In this document: positions 11,901 through 23,900 of the stretch, in pieces
Layout: the number at the start of each line of letters is the position of its first letter
Position numbering within the stretch: the stretch's first letter is position 1
Assembly: GCF_001949145.1 (NCBI RefSeq)
Contig: NW_019091510.1
Coordinates: 675,047-707,529 of the forward strand
DNA length: 32,483 nt
Source of the DNA: Acanthaster planci
Lineage: Eukaryota; Echinodermata; Asteroidea; Valvatida; Acanthasteridae
Direction: 5' to 3'
Notes under the pieces: model-generated
Told to the model about the DNA's origin: nothing
Databases searched by the model: none
What the model saw: the letters and a program-made list of their open reading frames with translations, nothing else
Position numbers and translations under genes: made by a program

Positions 11901-14900
11901 ACTTTTGAGTCAGTACTTTGTTCACAAATAATATATCTAATCTGCGCATTGATTTGATACACTCTCATGTCATATTGTCATTACCTGACAAGTCCTGTTT
12001 CACTGTCATCTTATACTTGACAGTTTGGGGCTTGTCACATCTTACTGTGACTAATCCATAGTAGAAAACAGGTTTTCAGCCAATGTTACCTATATGTCTT
12101 AGCCTCTTTCAGTTTGGGGTTGTAACTGTACTGATCTACTTTTGTACGGATAAGGCCATCTAGCTATAGAGTGCGGAAGTGAATACCTCACGCACACAGT
12201 TGTGTGTATAAAAAACGTTAGTGTGAGAACCAGCACGTAAACCAACAAGCACATGTACTCCATTATGTTACACCACACCTCCTGCTTCAAAATGGCATCA
12301 CACTTTGGTACTGTATAGCTTTGGCTATGGTTGTTTCATTCATGCATCCTGGCCCATCACCACCAGCCAATCGTTCTAATTGCACTGTTACTTTGCGATG
12401 CACAGAGAGGCCCATTTGGCAATGGCTAGCCACATCTCAGACACCCTCATTGATGAAATTATGGAGCAACTCACCGGGAGCTATCAGAAGTTGGTAGGTG
12501 TAGCCTTGTGTCGTGCACAGACCAGTATCTGCAGTCACCAACTTGTAATCAAGAGTTTACTGAGCACTTTGAAGCTGTACATGTATCAGGTGATAGAAGG
12601 TTGTTTTTGAGCATGTCAATGCCTTTGGTGCCGCCTCCAATTTCTCTGAAGGCCCTGCAAAAATGCACTTAAAGAGAGGAATTTGCAATGAAAAACTACC
12701 TGACTTTTTGCTCAGCACTGCTACTTCAAAAGCTAAACCTTTTTCATCAGTGGTCCACGTCAAATCTACTCATAAGAGGTTTAATTGGGCTGTTTGTAAA
12801 AACCATTGTCACTCTGTGATTCACATTTCCATATTGCCAACAAATCTAAAAAAAGGTTCAATTTTGAGTACAGCCAAATTATCTTCCTCGCTGGTTGCTG
12901 GGCCATACTGTATGTAAAATGACACTGTACAATTGACCACCTCACATAAAGTATAACATTGCTCGCCACTTGAAGTTCTTTTAACACATAGGATTATTGG
13001 TTCTCTTCCTAAGAAGTATACATGCATTTTCGTCAGGAGTCAAGTAGATTGCTGTTTCTCTAGTTTACCAATATTCTGGCCAACTTCAGCAGCAAGGTTT
13101 TACTAGATTTGAACATGAATTTGCTAGTTTTGAAAGTTAAAGGGGGACTGTAGAGCAACAGTCTTTAGCTAGGGTTACTCTGCACGCATTAGGTGTCAAA
13201 ACCAACCGAAAAGGAGGTTCAAAACAGGAAAGGAATTATGCTGAGAAATCAGTCTGTTTGTAGTGGTCATCTTCCTTTGAGACCTGGTTTTTGTTTTGCT
13301 GTTGGTGTGTTTGCAGTCAGATCAGCTGCTTGATTATCGGGAGAGAAAAGGATCTGTTCTATTCAACGGCATGGGAATGGAGATGAATGACAAGGATGCT
13401 GGAAATGAGAAGGATGAATATGCCAAGAAGGAGGATGGAGATGTAGCTGGAGAAGAGGAAGCCAAGGTGACATTGAATCACAGAGTCTTAATTGATTACT
13501 GGGAGATTCCTGGGATTGGCTTTGCTGTGTATCAAAATTGGCCTGTTTATTATCAGACAATTCAGCACTGGGCAGTGGTATTATCGATGAAAAATTTGGA
13601 GGCTATCAAAGATTCGACAGCATACACCTGTAAGTCCCTGTCATTTATATATCAGAACTTGTTGCTTCTGAGGAGCGTTTCCATTCATTTTCAGTTACTC
13701 TTTCAGAAGTCGAGATGCCAACAGATAACAAAAGATAAATCAAATTTTGAGTCAAGATAAAACTGGCACATGTGACCTTCCCATATTTATCAGAATGAAA
13801 TGCTATCGTTAAGAAGCAACTTGTTTAAAATCAATGCGCAGGAAACAGCACACATCAGCCACACTTAACGCTTGGCCTCTGTTTGGTTGCCTAAAGTTTG
13901 CACAGCAAACTATGCTTATTTGGAGAGTGTGGAGATCACCGTGTTGGTGTTTTTGTGGGTTTTTCTTTTGTTTTACTTTCATCTTGCACGATTCACACAG
14001 ACTCTTGTCTGCCTCACTTCACGTTGCTTTACAAAAGGCGTAAATCTCATAGACATTCCTTCCACTCTAGTCTGTTGGACCTAACAATGATGTGGCCCCT
14101 GAAGTTGTCACGAGCAAGCAAGACATTGACATGGAGGGAAAAGATCCATTGTGTCGTATTGCCTGCTGTTTGGTTAGTAGCAGGGCTATATGATGGCATG
14201 ACAGGCCGCAGGCAATTTCAAGACATTTTTCACAACAACATAATGCCATTTATGCGACATTTGTTGCATATATTGTGCAACAAAGTAAGAGCGATTTGAC
14301 AAAATTTACACTGCACAAGTCTGCAACTTGCGCAAAAAAGTTATTATGTAACTTTGGCAATCATTTTAGGTGGCATAAATTGTGCTGAAGAAAGCAAAAA
14401 GGAATGATTTCACTAACTTGTTACATGGGATAAAGGCTTATCAGTGCTGAATTTAACAAGGCAAGAAATGTTAAATGTTGTTTCAGAGAGTAATGAAAAG
14501 CTTACTTTGGTGTGAGAGAACTTAGAGATTTTCTGTCTGGTTCTAAGAAGAAAAGACAAAAATGGTAATTCAATGACCGTTGGATAACTGCTGTAATATT
14601 GGAAAGGAAAAGATGTAAAAAATGGAAAAGGCATTATTGTCCTCGTCCAAGAAATTTAATGTGATTAAAATGCCGGGGAGCTTTTTGTGAAATCAAATGA
14701 AAATATATTGCACAGCTACGGCACAAATTTGTGGTGGAAGGCTTACGCATGGCTCACAATGATGGCGTGTTTCGTGAAATTGGTTGCTGGTCCCACGAGC
14801 ACTGATGAAGGAGAAGAGTTCTGGGAAAGAATGAAAGATGAGGACCAGTCAAATTGAAAGCAGCTCCGTTTGTAAATCCATTTGCAGTGGATTTGAATGA

Positions 14901-17900
14901 TGTGTTTTCAGAGTGTCACTTGAATATCATACCCCAATCATCCGCAATCCAACCAATGATGTTTGCACAATGTGTCTGTGCCTCATGAGATATCAGCTGA
15001 GCTCATCTGGAACACTGAGTATTCATCTATGGCAAGAGTACTCGACTACACACTCTGTGTCAGTAGTACTCATGTACTGCTGTATCCTTTAGCGTGTGGG
15101 CAGACAGCTGGGACTGTCCTTTACCTTTTTGGACGTGACGGTTTGGTGCATTAATCGGGGCTTGATGAACTAACATCCATTTGCATGATATTCCTGGCTC
15201 CCGTTTTTGCTACATTTTTCGATCCGGACTTCATACTCATTGCAGAAAAAGAGAGCATTCCTTGAATTATGCGTCCTGTAGAAACAGTTGCTCATTCATT
15301 GCTTATTTTGTGCAACAGTGCTTGAAGGGTCAAATACGTGTATCTGGATTTTTTTTTTTGACGGATGGGGGATGCCTCAAAGTGGGTAGTCCCATTGATG
15401 GTAAATTTTTTGAAAAAAGAAAGAAATTATTTGGATATTTATACTGTGTTACCAATCACTTTAAAATCAATTGCCTTGTTGCATTAAAATGAAAACTTAA
15501 GTGTGGAAGCCATTTTTTATGGATAAATTTGGCGTTACTAATGCCAAATATAAGATGCAGTTTTATATTTCTCATCAGACTATGGGTAGTGTGATTGATG
15601 AAAGTTGAACAATCTTATGCCGCTAATAAAGGAAACATATCAACAGTAGTTTGTTACATTATTTATTGCATTAAAGTGTTTCTAAGAAGCAATTAATGAA
15701 AAATACTCATTTGAAAGTAATTTTACTTTTGGTGAAATAAAAGTGTGCAGAAATTTCATTTTGGACTAACAGTGTTGCTGAAGGAAAACAATGCGTTGGA
15801 CTTGTGTCCATTGCGTCCACTTTTATTGAATGTAAATTAGCTGACTCCGCTGATTGCATGAAAATTGTTTTCTACAATGGTAAACTATGCGCATATTGTA
15901 CTTCTGAAACTCCCTGACTGATGAGCAGACACTTAACACCCACCCCAATCCCAACAGAGTCCGGAGGCTGTGTTGCCAGCAGGCCAACTGGCCAGCCAGA
16001 GAATGTCACGCTACCAGAAACGTGAGATGGGCCGCAGTGAGTCCGTCCGGTTCAAGGCAGGTGTTAGCTCTGTGGACCAGGGCTGATTGTCACTCCAGTG
16101 TAACACTTGCTTCACTTTTTTGTTCGTGTTGACTTGCGAATGCCTATGCACAAAGCCTGCTCATTAACAGTGCACATCCCAGCATGCAGAGAGCTCAGTT
16201 TACTAACGTGTCTTTCAGAAGTAATTTCGTTTATTTTTCTTTTGTTCAACAAAACAAGAATTTTGTTTGCTGTAGCAATTTAAGACCTTAAGTCATGAGG
16301 CTTCATTGTCATCAACATGCTCCAGTTGATCATAATGGTCTTATTTTAGTTTGCCGAGCAATTAAGAGCAGTTTTTAGCAGTTTTTTTTCCCTGGAATAT
16401 GTTTTCTGCACAGTAAAACTTTCAGTACTCGTAACTTCATTCCCTCTCCAAATTTTTCTGTGTAGTGATTAGGCTTAGGTGTAAACTGGTGGATTTGACA
16501 ACCAATACTTACTCTTTATCATCCTCACAGACAACTAAAGGTTAATTGATTAACATTAAAGTTGAAAGAACGTAACCACATCTTGCAGCCCATACAGTGA
16601 GTGAGATAGACAAGCCATGATTGCTTGCTGTATTTCTTTCAGGCTGTTTTCTTATTATTTAAAAATATAGATATGACTGGGTCTGTGAAGTCGCTCAAAA
16701 CAGGCAACTACAGGGGTGAAAGGTTTTAGCGTATGTGTTTTTTGGCAACTTACCAATGGTATTTCCTCATAGTTCCCTTTTATAATTTGGACCCAAACAG
16801 TGTACCACCGTGTTCATTGAGTACCACTGAAAAAGATGACTTGGTTACTTCACAGCAGTCAGTGTTTCAGCCATGTAACCTTCCACCTTCATGTATATAT
16901 CTTGAGCTTTTGCAGGTGACCTGTGTATGGAAACAGTAGACGACCTCACAAGTAAAATCCATCATTATCCTGTAAAGGAAGAAAATACAGGAGTGAAAAG
17001 CATTGTACATCCACCAAAGATAAATCTGCCTGGACCGAACTAAATGACAACCTTTTTGTCTTTTAAACTACCAAAATTTGGGACCTCTGCATTATAAAAA
17101 TGATAATTACAAGTACTTACAACTGTGGCAAAGGTCAGACGCTAGACTGAGGTGCTGATTGTTGTTATTGTCATGTCATTCCTGGTCATCAGCATATCTA
17201 CAAGCCATCTTTGCTCCTTGGGGCCTTGATGCGAAAACATAACCAACTCTGCCCTCAAAGTTACTAACTTTTACTCTTGGTTGGAAAGTGGCAAACAGGG
17301 GTTGAGTGACTTGGCTAAGGTCACAGCATATATCCAAATCTTGCTGGATTTGAACCTTTGACCCTATGATCCGGGTCTTACTAACCATAACCACTTTTTT
17401 TTGTCAGTCTGCTCACATCTCGGTATTAGTGTTCAGGTTCTCTTCCCACAATTAACCGTTTACGTAAGCAAAACTCTGAAATTAAATGTTAATATCAAAG
17501 GTGCAGAAATGAAAGAGGTTGATCTTTAAAATGTTCTCCTTCTTTTAATTTTAGTCAATTACATTGATATTTCTGTCTTCCAGATTTGTCTTTCAAAACA
17601 GATCACAAACTACGCAGCAAGAAAAGTTCACAAAGTGGACATCAGCAACATGAACTTTCAGTTAATATATGTACCAAGTCCAACTTTAATAGCCAACTGC
17701 AGAGAAATCTCAACTACCTGATTAAATTTTCCCAAGCAGATGACGGTCTTGACAGCAAAATGCGTGGTTCTTGGCTATTCTGTTCTTAGCTGAGTCAATT
17801 TCAAATACTTTGCAAAGCATTAATTACAGACATGTTTCATGATGCTCATGTCGTCCGCTCTAAATTCCTTACAAGTGTCCTACATTGTACACAGTAGATC

Positions 17901-20900
17901 TTTGCTTCATCTTCAAACTTGATTAAGTTTCCTTTAGAGTGTTATTACACATTGTATTAAGCATGTGCCATTTTTGTTTTCTTCAAACTGACCTTTTAAA
18001 AAGATTTTTGTTTTTCGTTTTGAAGATTTTTGGGTCATGGTAGGATTGTCTTAATTCACATACGTGTTTGAGTTGATAGCCCAGGTGTGGTTTCGTTTAT
18101 TTTTGTTTTCAAATTAATGTGCCAATTTCGCATGATCGATGTTGCATGGAACACTGAATGAATGTTACTCCATGACCATTTATCTTTGCAATCAACAATC
18201 ACTAGGTTTGTGAATAGAATGAATGAAGGGAATAGTTACAAAATATCTTGGAGTCACTTGTGGAACTTTTTGGGGATTTAATTTTTAAGGAGAGGTGTGG
18301 CTTTGTCTTTTCTCTGATTAACCAATGGACGGCAGTGGTCTAAAGATTCTTTAAATAAATTGAAAAACTAAATACTGGAGTCAGTGCTATCAAGTTTTCC
18401 AGTCTTCATGCTACAGTGTTCAGGTTGAAGAAACCAGCATGATTGATAGCCATTGGTTACATTGATCAGTTTTTATGTTGCCTTTGGTTCTCAATTCAAT
18501 GCACCTTGAACTCACACTAACAACGTACACACTCAAGAAGCTTTCTTGAAGTGATTTCAAGGAAAAATGCAGGCCTCTCTTTAATGATCTATTGTGTGCC
18601 GAGATGCAAATTCTGTGAAATTCTGACTTTTTTTCACGGCTCTGAAAACGATAAGAAACTATGTAACTGTCCAGTGTCTGACAAGCGAGTACTTGTGCTG
18701 TTGAATCAAGAATTTTGGCTAAGTCTGAAGAACTTTTTATGCAACAAATCGTGTTTGTATCTTCAGCCAAACTCTGCATCATTTTTCACTGTTTCCCTGG
18801 TAGTTATTCTCTTCGTTTCCTGAAAGCTTTCCTTATATGTCACTAATTTTGGACCCAAAGACTGAGTCTGTTCATATCAGCTTGCCAGCTTATCATTGTG
18901 TGTACAATTTTATGTCGGTGTGCATATAGCAGTCTGATTGCTACTGTATTGTCTGGTCACATTATTTCCTGCATGTCTTCTACTTCAAACTGCTTTTTCT
19001 TCATATCTCCTTTTGAAGTCTGACCGGACAGTGTAAGGGTGTGTATGAATACTGTCCGAGTAGTTTGTAGGTGTAGGTACCCATTCAGTATGACTCTAAT
19101 TAGAAGAGGAAGTTCTAGCTGACATGACTGTAAATTTGAGAAGATGGACGTAACTGTCAAAAAGTCTCTTATTGGCCATCTGGCTGTCGCATAAGCAGCT
19201 GGATCTGCTGTTCAGATATGCACCCAACCTGTGGAACCAAGAATGAGTTTTTAGGGCCTTTCTTAGCAATATACATGTAAGTACAAGAACTGGTTTGCTC
19301 TAGACAACTAAACAGAAACATCTTTAGTAGCAGAGGTGTCTGGCAACATCACATAAAAGTTTAAGTAGGGTTTGTATTCTTTCGTCTTGGGGCCATTTTT
19401 ACTGTGCATGCATCATGTACATTGTAGTGTCCCAGTGTTGTTGAAGCAGGAAAACAATGCAAGACTGAGTCATTGTAGTCATGGATTGTGGAGGATTCAG
19501 GAGTGCCTGCTTTCTTAGGATGTTTCTTTGAGGATTGGAGTTAACTCCAGCAAGGTGCCCGGACAGCTCCTGTACCTTATTTGTACTGGTACCAGTGTCG
19601 CACTTGCTGTGGTAAAAGAAAACGAGAAATAGGAGAATTAGAATTGTTTCTCTGAATGGAGATACACAGAGATTTGTTTGTGAGACACTAGTCTGGCGCT
19701 GCCCTAGCACCAATTCTCATTGGTGTATTTACACATGCTGCATGTTAAAACCATTTCCAGACTTAACACAACCAGAATAGCAATGCCGACTGTTCGTAGG
19801 ATACATTCATAGTGTTACTTTTATTGAACCCCTAGCCCGTACTGGTATTGCATTTATCTTGAAGGAATTAGGCACATCTGGTTTCATTGATAACTAACAG
19901 ACTTCTATAGTCTCTTTTTCTCTCCTTTTCTCCATTTTTTGGGGTAATATCTGTGCTTTTTGAGCAGTTGTTAAATTTGACAGTGTGTAGCGCCCGACCA
20001 TTTTTTTTTTATTTCAAACACGTTACATTTATGCATCTGCTTTTTGTTTAGGACACAGAGGCTGGCCAACAGAGGAGAATAGGCAAAGTGCGCCCTCGAT
20101 CTGTTATTATGAAAGGTAAAACACTGACCAGTCATTGCCGTAGAGTTTTACTTGTAATTTTAACATTCATCTAGGTGGCGTTTTTACCACATATTTAACA
20201 TTTGATCAAAATGGCATTGTTAAAAATTGCTTTGAGTTGCGTAAGAAATACTTCAGTATTTATTGCCAAGCAGAACTTGTCCGTGGTATTTGCAGTTCGC
20301 TATGTTTGTCTTCCACTTCGCTGGCATAAATCGTTCCAAATACAAGAGCAATTTTCCTGCTGTTATTGTGAAGCCAGACTGTGGTTTCTTATTGTTATTT
20401 TCTATACATGGGGAGGTTTGTATATTTGAGTGTAAGTTCTTTACTTTGGGTTTCTGGGTGTAGATTTTGAACTTACTGTGGTGGAGATGGATGACACGGA
20501 TTCCGGGGACAAGCTTGAGAATGACCAGACAGACTCTTTGGCGGTCTCGAAGCCTCCTTTGAGTCCCACCAAGCCCAAGTCCCCGGTCCCCAAGGTGGAC
20601 AAGAAGACAGCCAAGAAAGCCGCTGCAGACACCAAAGCCCTGGACGAGGCCATCCAGGCAACAGAGACTCTGAGTGATGTCAGGAAGAACCGTGTCAGGC
20701 CGCCCCGGCAACGGCCCACCCGGCCATCCAATCAGCCACAGAAGAGCACACCTAGTCTTGACGGGCCCAGCACTGCCCCTGCGGTGGACACAGGAATCAG
20801 TGATTTCTTTGCAGCAGAACTCAATGTTGTCAAGCCATCCAAACTACAAAGCCAAGTCAGCTCAGTTGGTCCAGTTCAGTAAGTTCGAAGGAATTTCTTC

Positions 20901-23900
20901 TTCTATGTATACCTGAGACATTTTCTCACAACTTGTACCTCTGTTAAACTAAAACTTGTATTTCCTCACCGGAACTACTGGTAAGATTCTGTGTGCCAGT
21001 TCTTTTCATAGCAGTACAATCAAAATGGACTTACGCTTTAATTGCCAATTTCATGTCAGTTTATTAATAATACAAACACTATGCCACACTATCAAATGTC
21101 AATCTGAATACATGCCACAGTGAATCCAGGGCACTTTGTGTCTGCTTTTTTTACTCGGTTTTTCTAACCAACTTGTTTGCATCTTAGCATTGCTTTACTT
21201 TTAATACGTAACCTGAATTGACAGAAATCTGAGAAAGCTTTTATGCAGCTGAGACTCAGACATTCAAAATCTGTGCACCTGATTCGAAATATCCATCACT
21301 CTGTAAACTTGTAGAATTTTGTCATATTTTCCATTTGAAAAATCGAGGCGTGCTAGCATAAACATGTACATGTATCAAAATCTGGTTAGAAAAATAGAAA
21401 GTTTAGCTTTTTTACAGAAATCTGGCCCTATCATTCACAGTTTGAATCACATTCTACTTAACTTAGCAATTCAATTTTTGCGAGTAGAAATCAATGTAGT
21501 AAAAATTTAGAATAGATCTTTTTCTCTTTCTGTTACCATGGTTACAGAAACAGCACTGAATCAACAGAACTCAAGCCCAAGAAGAAGAGGCTCTTCCAAA
21601 AGAAAGACAAAAAGGATGAGGAAAAATCTAAGAAAGAGGAAAAGAAAGAGGAGTCAGGAAAGGGGAAGAAGTGAGTCCCAAGAAAGAAAATACTATTTCT
21701 AGGAAACTTGTGACTTTTAATAGCAGTGTTAACTTATTTCCCTGTAGGAGTTGCTCCATCACACATTTCCAAATTTGTTTCTTCAGAGAATCCTTTTGGA
21801 ATGGTTCATGTTACCTAATGGGACCTCAGGTGGGGAACATTCTCATTTACGTTAGTACACTTTTGCAATAACGCTTCATGGGTATTGCTGAGGCGTACCA
21901 GCCTGTTGCTGCCTTACCAGAATGGTTCCAGTGTTGTAACCATGTTAAATTTCTGCTAGTCAAGTCACAAGTCCTTTTTTATTGATGAAGTCACCTGTGA
22001 TGTTTTTCAAAACAGGTCTGATCCATCCGCCCAATTGTTTCCATCATAATGCCCTGATATTTCTGATGATAAAGCACCAGTCTAGTGAAAAGAGACAGGT
22101 TTGCTTTGACGCATAGAAAGTTGGAGATAACTTTGTTTTTTTCTTGTGTTCATTTCAACAAAAGTTTGTTACATCAAATTTGTCCAAGTTAAGTCACAAG
22201 CAATTTTCATTCCAAGCCAAGTCTCTAGTCAAACAATTTGCTACGGTGGGTTGACTCCAGGTGGGGTCACCAGTTCAATTCAACCACACAGGCAGAACCT
22301 ACAACAGGAATTTCTAAAGCTTGCCCTATATGCAAAAGCCATTTAGTTGTAACAATGTCACATTCAGGCATGGCCTTGCACACAGTGGGAAGATGTATAT
22401 AACTTGTGTGTTATCTAAAGGAAGAAACAACTTGGAAAAACATTGCAGGCTGAAGTCGTAGCCTGCTGTGTTTCTTACAGAAATTTCCTCATTAATTTGC
22501 CTGTTATGGCCTCTTGGCAGGACCTATCTACATTCTACCTCTGCCCAAGCAGCTGTTTCCAATGACTCTCGCAGTCCTCTGTTAGTACCGCATTCGGGTA
22601 AAAATCAATTTTATTGCCATAAACTTACCACTGCAGGTTTGGTTTCAAGGGGATCTTCAAGAGGAAGCATTCCTTGCCAAATTCTGAGGAACAGGAACAG
22701 GTAACGGAGCCAGACACTAGACAGGGTAGCCATCCACGTCCGACCAATGAGGTATCGGCAGAGCCCACTGTTACTAAAGAAGGTAAGTCAGTTCTGATGA
22801 TTATGTGATTTGTGCAGTAGTCATCAATTACAAGTTGCTGGTTGAATGTAGTGTATTTCTGACCAGAAGTAGGCATACTTAGCTTTGAATGGGGGAGTGC
22901 TGCTATAGGTTGCAGGTCTGTGTGTTGAGTAATCCTTTGTAGTTGGAGTGCTTTCCATTTGTGTGAACTTGGTGCTATCATCTAAATTTTGTTTTTTGTG
23001 CATTTACTTGCCAAAGATCTCTGAGATTACTTGTAATTTGCAATTTGCAAAGTGTCAGCGTATTTTAGTGATTCAGTATGTAATGCTCTTATTAATTTTG
23101 AACTTTAAACCTTGTGCTGAATTGTATTACTTGGTCTTTTTATGTCTATTTGTAGAAAGCAAGAAACCTGATAAAGAGCCATCACCAAAGGTGGTTGAGA
23201 AGAAGCCACTATGCTTGCCAACCAACAAGCGATCCCTAAAGAGTGCCACCAGCCCTTCCAAGGAACCACAGCCAGGGGCTGAAACCAAAGCCCCTGAGCC
23301 AGAGGAGGAGGCCAAGATAAATGATACCAAGGAGGAAGCAGAGGCTATCCAAGGAGAGACTGCAAGTCAAAAGGAGGTGGAAGTAAGAGGAGAAGCAAGT
23401 GATCAGACCCAAGATACTGATCAGAAGCAAGAGGAGAAAGTGGAGGAGAAGGTGGAGGAGAAGGAGAAGGAAAGAGATAGTAGAGAGGAGGCTGGACCAG
23501 AAGAAGTGAAGGAGAAAGAGAAGAACGAGGAAGAGAAGAAGCCTGTGCCTGAGGTCAGGAAGCCAGGCTTGGTAGGGGCTCAGATGCTGGGTGGCACTAA
23601 CATGCTCTTGGAGATGAAACGTAAGCAGGAGAAGAAGGCTGCTGATCGAGCAAGCAGGGTGAGTAGACCTGGATTTGTCTTCACCGTTTTTAAACCCAGA
23701 CTGTGACCTACGGCAATTTATTCATTTCCATTTCCAAATTAAGGAACGCTAGGGCTGCAGAAAGTGCCATCCATTTAAGCTGTGTGAATAGTTTGTAGGA
23801 CTTACCCAGATTTGCTTTCAATTCTGTTAACTAGGCCAACCAAGGGTAGACTAAGTAATGACCTTAAATATGGCGATGATCATGATGAGAAGGGCTGTAG

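Noticed and set aside
13467-13757. Frame stays open beyond the exon-12 donor for about 97 codons
   Set aside because: The extension has no similarity to CARMIL, while the donor CAAG|GTGACA and the following exons keep phase; probably chance.
17346-17393. Possible tRNA gene on the minus strand
   Set aside because: A and B boxes are present but acceptor-stem pairing is absent and the body continues into a CORE domain, so it is a SINE.
17586-17789. Candidate exon after acceptor TGTCTTCCAG at 17583
   Set aside because: The acceptor is good, but no frame shows family similarity and none gives a donor with a phase compatible with neighbours.
20253-20731. Long minus-strand frames opposite the capping-protein exon
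   Set aside because: They mirror the real, family-matching coding exon 20464-20878 on the plus strand.
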